Shown here one piece after another: positions 5,928 through 10,842 of a stretch of DNA of 10,842 nt. The number at the start of each line of letters is the position of its first letter. Position 1 is the first letter of the stretch. The translations under genes and the position numbers were made by a program. Origin of the DNA: Vulcanimicrobiota bacterium (lineage in GTDB: Bacteria; Vulcanimicrobiota; Vulcanimicrobiia; Vulcanimicrobiales; Vulcanimicrobiaceae); contig DAHUYY010000047.1 of assembly GCA_027306845.1 (NCBI GenBank), positions 1 to 10,842 of the forward strand, written 5' to 3'. The notes under the pieces were generated by a model that made no database searches, had not been told where the DNA came from, and saw only the letters and a list, made by a program, of their open reading frames with translations.

Positions 5928-8226
5928 TTTAGCCGTCGCAGAACTCGACGATGAAGCGCTGCGCGCCCGGGCCGATTCGTTAGGGCTGGCGTTACGCGTC
6001 GACGAGTTGCGCAGTATCGCTGAGCGGTTAGGACGCGCGCCGAGCCTAGTCGAGCTCTATGCGTTCGATGCGCAGTGGAGCGAGCATTGCTCGTATAAGT
6101 CGAGCCGTGCCCTCCTCGGACGGCTGCCGACCAGCGGCCCCGATGTCGTACTCGGCCCGGCCGAAGATGCCGGCATTCTACACCTCGGCGAACACGAAGG
6201 CGAGCGCTATGGAATCGTCATCGCGCACGAGTCGCACAACCATCCGTCGCAAGTCGTTCCTTTTGAAGGTGCCGCAACCGGAATCGGCGGCATCGTGCGC
6301 GACGTGCTCTGCATGGGCGCCGAGGTGGTCGCGGTCGCCGATCCGCTGCGTTTCGGAAACGTCGATCCCGCGAACGAACACCAACGCGCCGTAGCTCGCG
6401 GTGTCGTCGACGGCATCGCTGCCTACGGCAACGCCATCGGCGTGCCGAATATCGCCGGCGACTGCTATTTCGATCGCGATTTCGACGACAACGTGCTCGT
6501 AAACGTCGTCGCACTCGGCCTGGTGAAGGAGTCGGAGGTCATCCACTCGCGGGTTCCCCGTCATGGCGCGGATTTCGTCCTGTTGCTCGTTGGGAAAGCA
6601 ACCGACGCGAGCGGTTTCGGGGGAGCCTCTTTTTCATCGGTAGCGCTGGACGCTCAAGAGGCACAGAGCAACAAGGGTGCCGTTCAAGTTCCCGATCCGT
6701 TTCTAAAAAACGTGATCATGCGGGCAAGCTATCGCGTCTTTTCGGTTCTTCGCGAGCGCGGTGTCGAGGTCGGCTTTAAAGATCTTGGTGCCGGCGGAAT
6801 CATGGGATGCTCGGCGGAGTTATGCAGCGCCGGTGGTTTTGGAGCCGAAATCGATCTCGATACCGTCAACGTTGCCGTCGATCGTCTGCTGCCCGAGGTG
6901 ATCGCCGTCGGTGAGACGCAGGAGCGCTTACTTTGGGCGCTTCCCGAAGAGATCGTCGATGAAGTCGAACGCATTTATAACGAAGAATTCTCGCTACCGC
7001 AGGTAGCGCAAAATGCACGTGCGGTTCGGATTGGGCGCGCGACGGCGGAGCAAAAATACCGGTTGCGCCACCGCGGCGAGCTCGTGATGGACGTGCCGAT
7101 CGATTTTCTTACCGGAACCGTTCGCGATACGCTGCCCGCTGAGGCACCGGTGCCGCCGACGATGCGTCGAGAGCGAGAGATCCTCTGCGAAGGCACGCTC
7201 GACGACCTTTTCCACGAGATTCTCGCGCATCGCGATGTCTGTTCGCGCGCACCGCTCTACCGACATTACGACGCCGTCGTACGGGGACGTACGGTAATTC
7301 CGCGAGGTGAGGCCGACGCCGGCGTCCTCGCGCCGATCCGTGGATCGCGCCTTGCTTTTGCGCTGAGCGTCGGTGGAAATCCGCGCATCGGCCGCATCGA
7401 TCCGCAGCGTGCTGCAGAGCTTGCCGTCTACGAGTCGGCACGGAAAGTGGTCGCCGTCGGCGGGGAGCCGATCGGCCTGACCGATTGCCTGAACTATGGA
7501 AGCCCGCGCGATCCGCGGCAGTATGGCGAACTCGTGGCCGGGGTCGACGGGCTCGCGCGAGCAGCGCGCGGCTTCGGACTTGCCTATGTGTCGGGTAACG
7601 TGAGCCTCTATAACGCCGCAGCGAACGGGCATGCGATTCCGGCTTCGCCGATCGTCGCATGCGTCGGTCGGCTGGCGGACGTATCGCGCTGCGTCACGCC
7701 GCCGCTGAAGGAAGTCGGCTCGCACCTCTACCTGATCGGCGAGACGCAGCGCGCGCTCGGCGGAAGCGTGCTTGCCTCGATTCTCGGACTCGCCGACGAA
7801 GCGGCGCCGGAGATCGATATGGAACGCGTCGTCTCCGAACATCGCTTCATACTCGCCGCTGCGCGCGAGGGCTTGTTGCAAAGTGCTCGCGCGATCTCTA
7901 ACGGAGGCCTCTTGGTAACGCTCGCCGAGATGAGCTTCGGGTGTGTCGCGGCTCGCCGGGCGCCGATCGGGATAGAACTCGATGGCTCGGTCGGCTGGTC
8001 CTCGGTCGGGCGAAACGAATCGCTCTTCGGCGAGTGGGGCGGCATCGTTGTCGAGGTTGCGCGAGGCGATACCGAACGCTTCGAAGCGTTGGCGGAATCG
8101 TTAGAGAGCGTTCGCGAGATCGGCACGACGACGGCAGAACCGCTTCTCGCATTCGAGGATGAAGCGTGGGAGATCGCCGACCTGCAGCGGAGTTGGTCGC
8201 GACCGTTGGAGGAACTCTTCCCATGA
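5920..8226 (+). CDS. purL: Phosphoribosylformylglycinamidine synthase large subunit (PurL, small type)
   Basis: PurL uses ATP and ammonia, delivered by PurQ, to convert FGAR to FGAM. The 768 residues match the small bacterial/archaeal PurL that works with separate PurQ and PurS, rather than the roughly 1300-residue fused enzyme. Motifs are QWSEHCSYKSSR (52-63, with active-site His56), ESHNHPSQVVPFEGAATGIG (104-123), GFGGASFSS, VPDPFLKN, FKDLGAGGIMGCSAELCSAG, GETQERLL, then the second half with SVGGNPRIGRIDP, GLTDCLNYGSP, YVSGNVSLYN and ISNGGLLVTLAEMSF. I chose the TTG at 5920. It is the first plausible start beyond the purC stop (8-base overlap), has GGGGG (5909-5913) six bases upstream, and places PDLAVAELDDEAL at the N-terminus at about the usual distance from the WSEHCS motif. 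An upstream ATG at 5785 would force a 143-base overlap with purC and adds residues unlike PurL. The exact start is less certain than the identity. Confidence 0.95.
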   Translation: MPDLAVAELDDEALRARADSLGLALRVDELRSIAERLGRAPSLVELYAFDAQWSEHCSYKSSRALLGRLPTSGPDVVLGPAEDAGILHLGEHEGERYGIVIAHESHNHPSQVVPFEGAATGIGGIVRDVLCMGAEVVAVADPLRFGNVDPANEHQRAVARGVVDGIAAYGNAIGVPNIAGDCYFDRDFDDNVLVNVVALGLVKESEVIHSRVPRHGADFVLLLVGKATDASGFGGASFSSVALDAQEAQSNKGAVQVPDPFLKNVIMRASYRVFSVLRERGVEVGFKDLGAGGIMGCSAELCSAGGFGAEIDLDTVNVAVDRLLPEVIAVGETQERLLWALPEEIVDEVERIYNEEFSLPQVAQNARAVRIGRATAEQKYRLRHRGELVMDVPIDFLTGTVRDTLPAEAPVPPTMRREREILCEGTLDDLFHEILAHRDVCSRAPLYRHYDAVVRGRTVIPRGEADAGVLAPIRGSRLAFALSVGGNPRIGRIDPQRAAELAVYESARKVVAVGGEPIGLTDCLNYGSPRDPRQYGELVAGVDGLARAARGFGLAYVSGNVSLYNAAANGHAIPASPIVACVGRLADVSRCVTPPLKEVGSHLYLIGETQRALGGSVLASILGLADEAAPEIDMERVVSEHRFILAAAREGLLQSARAISNGGLLVTLAEMSFGCVAARRAPIGIELDGSVGWSSVGRNESLFGEWGGIVVEVARGDTERFEALAESLESVREIGTTTAEPLLAFEDEAWEIADLQRSWSRPLEELFP
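8208..8213 (+). promoter_or_regulatory. Ribosome binding site of purQ (GGAGGA)
   Basis: This strong Shine-Dalgarno lies within the last codons of purL, nine bases before the ATG at 8223. It supports the start that overlaps the purL stop (ATGA) over an in-frame ATG at 8166. Confidence 0.75.
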
Positions 8227-8990
8227 AGGCACGCGTCGCAGTCCTCGTGTTCCCGGGGACGAACTCCGAAGAGGAGACGCGCGATCTTCTCATCGATTGT
8301 GGGGCGGATGCGCGAATCGTGCATTGGAGCGAGGCGGCGAGCCTCGTCTATTACGATGCGTTTGTGCTTCCCGGAGGTTTTGCTTACGAAGATCGAATTC
8401 GCGCCGGCGCGATCGCTGCGCACGATGCGATGCTCGACGCCGTAATCGAGGGAGCGCAGGCAGGCAAATACATCATGGGTATTTGCAACGGAGCGCAAAT
8501 ACTATTAGAAGCGGGCCTCGCACCGGGAACTGGAGATATTCGTCGGCCGACGGCGGCGTTCACGCATAACGCTCAGGGGCATTTTATCTGCGAACGCGTG
8601 CTTTTACGTCGCACCGTCGCCGCGACACGCTGCGCGATCGCCGCTGCGCTCCCCGAGAATCTGCTGATTCCCGCCTGGGCGGCGCACGGAGAAGGACGTC
8701 TCGCCGCGGTGCCTTCTCACCTCGAAGAGATCGAAAACGGCGACTTTATCGTCTTCCGCTATGCCGACGTCACCGGTGCTACCGACGCGCACTTTGCTCC
8801 GCAAGGGTCGGCGCTCGGGGCAGCGGCGTTAACCAATCGCGAGGGGAATGTGCTGGCGATCATGCCGCACCCCGAGCGCGACGCGTGGAACTTCAACCAT
8901 CTCGATCGAAGCGAAGGCAACGATCCGCTTGCGCCCTCAGGGGGAAGCGTGCTTTTCAAGAGTTTCGTCACCGCTTTGGAGCGCCGATAG
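8223..8990 (+). CDS. purQ: Phosphoribosylformylglycinamidine synthase glutaminase subunit (PurQ)
   Basis: PurQ is a class I glutamine amidotransferase that hydrolyses glutamine and passes ammonia to PurL. The 255 residues show VLVFPGTNSEEE (7-18), VLPGGFAYEDRIRAGAIAA (48-66), the nucleophile elbow MGICNGAQIL with Cys88 (85-94), and the catalytic HPERD with His216 and Glu218. The complete Cys-His-Glu triad indicates an active glutaminase. GGFAYEDRIRAG differs from the very common GGFSYGDYLRxG form, which may mark a distinct PurQ branch. Length is slightly above the usual 220-230 residues because of extra sequence between about 120 and 195 and at the C-terminus. The start is the ATG at 8223, overlapping the purL stop and preceded by GGAGGA. 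The stop TAG shares its last base with the GTG of the next gene. Confidence 0.95.
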   Translation: MKARVAVLVFPGTNSEEETRDLLIDCGADARIVHWSEAASLVYYDAFVLPGGFAYEDRIRAGAIAAHDAMLDAVIEGAQAGKYIMGICNGAQILLEAGLAPGTGDIRRPTAAFTHNAQGHFICERVLLRRTVAATRCAIAAALPENLLIPAWAAHGEGRLAAVPSHLEEIENGDFIVFRYADVTGATDAHFAPQGSALGAAALTNREGNVLAIMPHPERDAWNFNHLDRSEGNDPLAPSGGSVLFKSFVTALERR

Positions 8991-9394
8991 TGAAAGAGCG
9001 AGCGTTTGCCGTCGAGCTGAAAATTCCCGACAACGAAGCCTACACGGCGATGCGAGCGCTCCAGCGTCTAGGGGTGGAGGTAGCGCGCGTGCAACGTGCG
9101 GATATCCTCGTTTTCAACCGAGAAGAGAGCGACGAACGGCTCGGCGAAATTATCGAACGCGACGAACGCCTCTTCAACCCCAACAAACATCGGCTCGAGC
9201 GCTTACTCGACATGCACCCGCGCGCCGGTGAGGTGTGGATAGAGATGCTCGATGCGCCGCGCTCGGCGCCGTTGCGTCGTTTGGTTGGCTGGCGTCTCTT
9301 CGACCATGCCGGGAACCCGCTCGGCGACGCGGATCTCGATGCCGCATGCGCTCGACTGCTTTGTAACCCTGCCATCGAAAGGGCGATCCGATGA
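8990..9394 (+). CDS. purS: PurS-like FGAM synthase accessory subunit with a large central insertion
   Basis: Small-type PurL needs PurS, a protein of about 80 residues that bridges PurL and PurQ. This 134-residue product sits next to purQ and has PurS-like ends. The first 43 residues, with FAVELKIPDNEAYTAMRALQ and RLGVEVARVQRADILVF, follow the beta-alpha-beta pattern in which the helix carries AxRALxRLG. The last 19, ACARLLCNPAIERAIR, match the terminal CxxLLANPVIExY helix. Between them lie about 70 residues (44-115) not seen in ordinary PurS, including ERLFNPNKHRLERLLDMHPR and a GWRLFDHAGNPLGD strand pair. No membrane or signal segment is present. The GTG start at 8990 overlaps the purQ stop by one base (TAGTG), with GGAG at 8978-8981 as ribosome site. 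The PurS assignment combines weak similarity with strong context. An alternative is an unrelated lineage-specific PurL/PurQ partner. Confidence 0.68.
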   Translation: MKERAFAVELKIPDNEAYTAMRALQRLGVEVARVQRADILVFNREESDERLGEIIERDERLFNPNKHRLERLLDMHPRAGEVWIEMLDAPRSAPLRRLVGWRLFDHAGNPLGDADLDAACARLLCNPAIERAIR

Positions 9395-10413
9395 ACCGGC
9401 ACTATACCATAGCGACGTTGGGCTCGCACTCCGCGCTCCAGATTCTCAAAGGGGCGCGCGATGAGGGGTTTCGCACGTTGGCCATCACCAATCCGCAAAC
9501 CGAAAGGCTCTATCGCTCCTTCCGGTTTGTCGACGAGGTCATCGTCCTCCCTTCGTACTCGGCGTTCCCCTCGCTCTTTGAAGAACTGCGCGCGCGCAAG
9601 GCAATCGTGGTCCCACATGGATCGTTCGTAGCCTATCTTTCGCCCGAAGAGCATAAAAAAATGACGATTCCCTACTTCGGGAATAAGGCCGTTCTCGATT
9701 GGGAGGCGAGCCGCGAACTTCAGCGCGACTGGCTGACGCGCGCCGGCCTTCGCTTGCCGCGCCAATTTAAGAGCGGAGCGGAGATCGACCGCCCGGTCAT
9801 CGTCAAGCTCTACGGGGCTGCCGGCGGTAAGGGCTATATGTTCATCCGCGATGCCGCCGATTTTGAGGAACGAGCGGGTTCGCTCAAGGCTCAATATACG
9901 ATCCAAGAATATATCATCGGCGTGCCGCTCTACATTCACTATTTTTATTCGCCGCTCTCCGGCGAACTCGAAATTATGTCCATGGACCGTCGCTACGAAA
10001 CCAATGTCGATTCGCTCGGCCGCATACCCGCGGCCGCGCAAGAAGGAATGGACGTCGACCCATCCTACGTCGTGGTCGGCAATTCCCCGGTAAGCCTGCG
10101 CGAATCGATGCTCGCCGAGGCATTGGAGATGGGCGACAACGTTATTCGCGTGAGTAAAGAGATTTGTGGCCCCAAGGGGCTCTTCGGAGCGTTCTGTATC
10201 GAGACCATTATTACGCCGGATATGCACTTCTATATTATGGAAATCTCGGCCCGCATCGTTGCCGGAAGCAACCTTTTCATCGATGGCTCTCCCTACTCGT
10301 ACCTCAATTATTCAGAACCGATGTCGACCGGGCGCCGTATCGCCCGCGAAATTAAGAACGCCCTTTTAGCATCGAATTTGCGCGCCGTTCTCGACGATTC
10401 GAGCGTTCTTTAG
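9391..10413 (+). CDS. purP: Formate-dependent FAICAR synthetase (PurP), archaeal-type ATP-grasp enzyme
   Basis: PurP formylates AICAR to FAICAR using free formate and ATP, the ninth step of purine synthesis. In most bacteria the transformylase half of PurH does this with formyl-tetrahydrofolate. The 340 residues align along their whole length with archaeal PurP as I recall it: TIATLGSHSALQILKGA (6-22), VVPHGSFVAY (73-82), IPYFGNKAVLDWE (93-105), the ATP-grasp strand VIVKLYGAAGGKGY (136-149), QEYIIGVPLYIHYFYSPLSG (172-191), MDRRYETN (198-205), GNSPVSLRES (230-239), GAFCIET and the metal/ATP-site stretch MEISARIVAGSN (283-294), ending EPMSTGRRIAREI. These conserved stretches are retained, so an active enzyme is expected. 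The start ATG at 9391 overlaps the purS-like stop (ATGA), with AAAGGG about seven bases upstream. An archaeal-type gene inside a bacterial housekeeping operon suggests ancient transfer or a deep retained pathway. Base composition is not obviously different from its neighbours. Confidence 0.93.
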   Translation: MNRHYTIATLGSHSALQILKGARDEGFRTLAITNPQTERLYRSFRFVDEVIVLPSYSAFPSLFEELRARKAIVVPHGSFVAYLSPEEHKKMTIPYFGNKAVLDWEASRELQRDWLTRAGLRLPRQFKSGAEIDRPVIVKLYGAAGGKGYMFIRDAADFEERAGSLKAQYTIQEYIIGVPLYIHYFYSPLSGELEIMSMDRRYETNVDSLGRIPAAAQEGMDVDPSYVVVGNSPVSLRESMLAEALEMGDNVIRVSKEICGPKGLFGAFCIETIITPDMHFYIMEISARIVAGSNLFIDGSPYSYLNYSEPMSTGRRIAREIKNALLASNLRAVLDDSSVL

Positions 10414-10416
10414 CCG

Positions 10417-10842
10417 ATGGCGCACTTTACCTCGGTCGAGGAAACGCTACGAGGCTACGATCTCGACGCGTTGACGATCTGCTCAATCGGGAGTCACTCC
10501 GCGCTCGAAGTCGCCGCCGGAGCGCGTCTTCGTGGTTTTCGGAACCTCGTAGTAACGGCTCGTGGGCGCGAGCGCACCTACACCGAGCACTTCCGGCGCC
10601 GCGAGAGCCCGGTCCCACGCGGATGCGTCGACGAAACGATCGAACTCGAGCGTTTTGCCGATATTCTCGACGACCGAGTGCAACGCGCGTTGCTCGAACG
10701 CAACGTTGTGTTCTGCGCCAATCGCTCGTTCGAGGTCTACCTGCACCAACAATTCAGCTACGATGAGATCGAACGACGTATGCTCGTTCCCTTCTTCGGA
10801 AATCGTTATTTGCTTCGCGCCGAGGAGCGTGACGAGGCGGGT
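10417..10842 (+). CDS. Second PurP-like ATP-grasp protein, 3' end beyond the window
   Basis: The reading frame starts at the ATG at 10417, three bases after the purP stop, and stays open to the right edge (142 residues). It is a divergent paralogue of the preceding PurP. LTICSIGSHSALEVAAGARL (19-38) matches the GSHSAL substrate loop, GFRNLVVTARGRERTY (40-55) the next strand, and MLVPFFGNRYLLRAEERDEA (122-141) the PYFGNKxxLxxE segment. The PHGSF motif of the first copy is replaced by ANRSF (101-105), so ligand binding may differ. The ATP-grasp half lies outside the window. No Shine-Dalgarno is evident, which fits translational coupling to purP. Some archaea also carry more than one PurP-type gene. 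The product may form a complex with PurP or catalyse a related ligation; its function cannot be settled from this fragment. Confidence 0.84.
   Translation, partial: MAHFTSVEETLRGYDLDALTICSIGSHSALEVAAGARLRGFRNLVVTARGRERTYTEHFRRRESPVPRGCVDETIELERFADILDDRVQRALLERNVVFCANRSFEVYLHQQFSYDEIERRMLVPFFGNRYLLRAEERDEAG

Noticed and set aside
9040..10227. Open frame of 395 codons on the minus strand across the purS-like gene and purP
   Set aside because: It is antisense to two genes with clear protein homology, its translation resembles no family I know, and long open antisense frames are common in GC-rich coding DNA.
1..10842. Mobile elements, CRISPR arrays, tRNA or rRNA genes
   Set aside because: Apart from the 77-base gap and a 3-base spacer the window is entirely protein-coding housekeeping genes; I saw no direct-repeat arrays, transposase motifs or RNA gene cores.

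Overview
The window comes from a bacterium. It carries a bifunctional-type RibBA, lumazine synthase and the DNA polymerase III delta subunit, all bacterial proteins. The DNA is GC-rich, with frequent GATC-containing words. I cannot name the phylum from the sequence alone; an uncultured, poorly sampled lineage would fit, because several purine genes look unlike the usual bacterial versions.

All eleven genes lie on the + strand with almost no space between them. Seven of the ten junctions overlap by 1 to 8 bases on ATGA, GTGA, TAGTG or similar motifs, and the last pair is separated by 3 bases. The only real gap is 77 bases (3229-3305), just before purB. Left part: the 3' end of ribBA, ribH (riboflavin synthesis), mtnA (methylthioribose-1-phosphate isomerase) and holA (clamp-loader delta). 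Right part: a de novo purine block of purB, a purC with an extra C-terminal domain, purL, purQ, a purS-like gene, purP and the start of a second purP-like gene that runs off the right edge.

The purine genes cover FGAR amidation (PurL, PurQ and the PurS-like protein), SAICAR synthesis (PurC), fumarate release (PurB) and formylation of AICAR (PurP). PurP is the ATP- and formate-dependent FAICAR synthetase known mainly from archaea. It normally stands in for the folate-dependent transformylase half of PurH. Two purP-type genes in tandem in a bacterial operon, with no purH in view, are the most striking feature.

The next most unusual feature is the PurC protein. It resembles animal PAICS (SAICAR synthetase plus AIR carboxylase), but its PurE-like tail has lost the recognisable catalytic motifs and is shortened. 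The PurS-like protein is also odd: it keeps the two ends of PurS with about 70 extra residues between them. purB is intact in content but interrupted by a one-base frameshift near 3515, which may be a sequence error or a real mutation.
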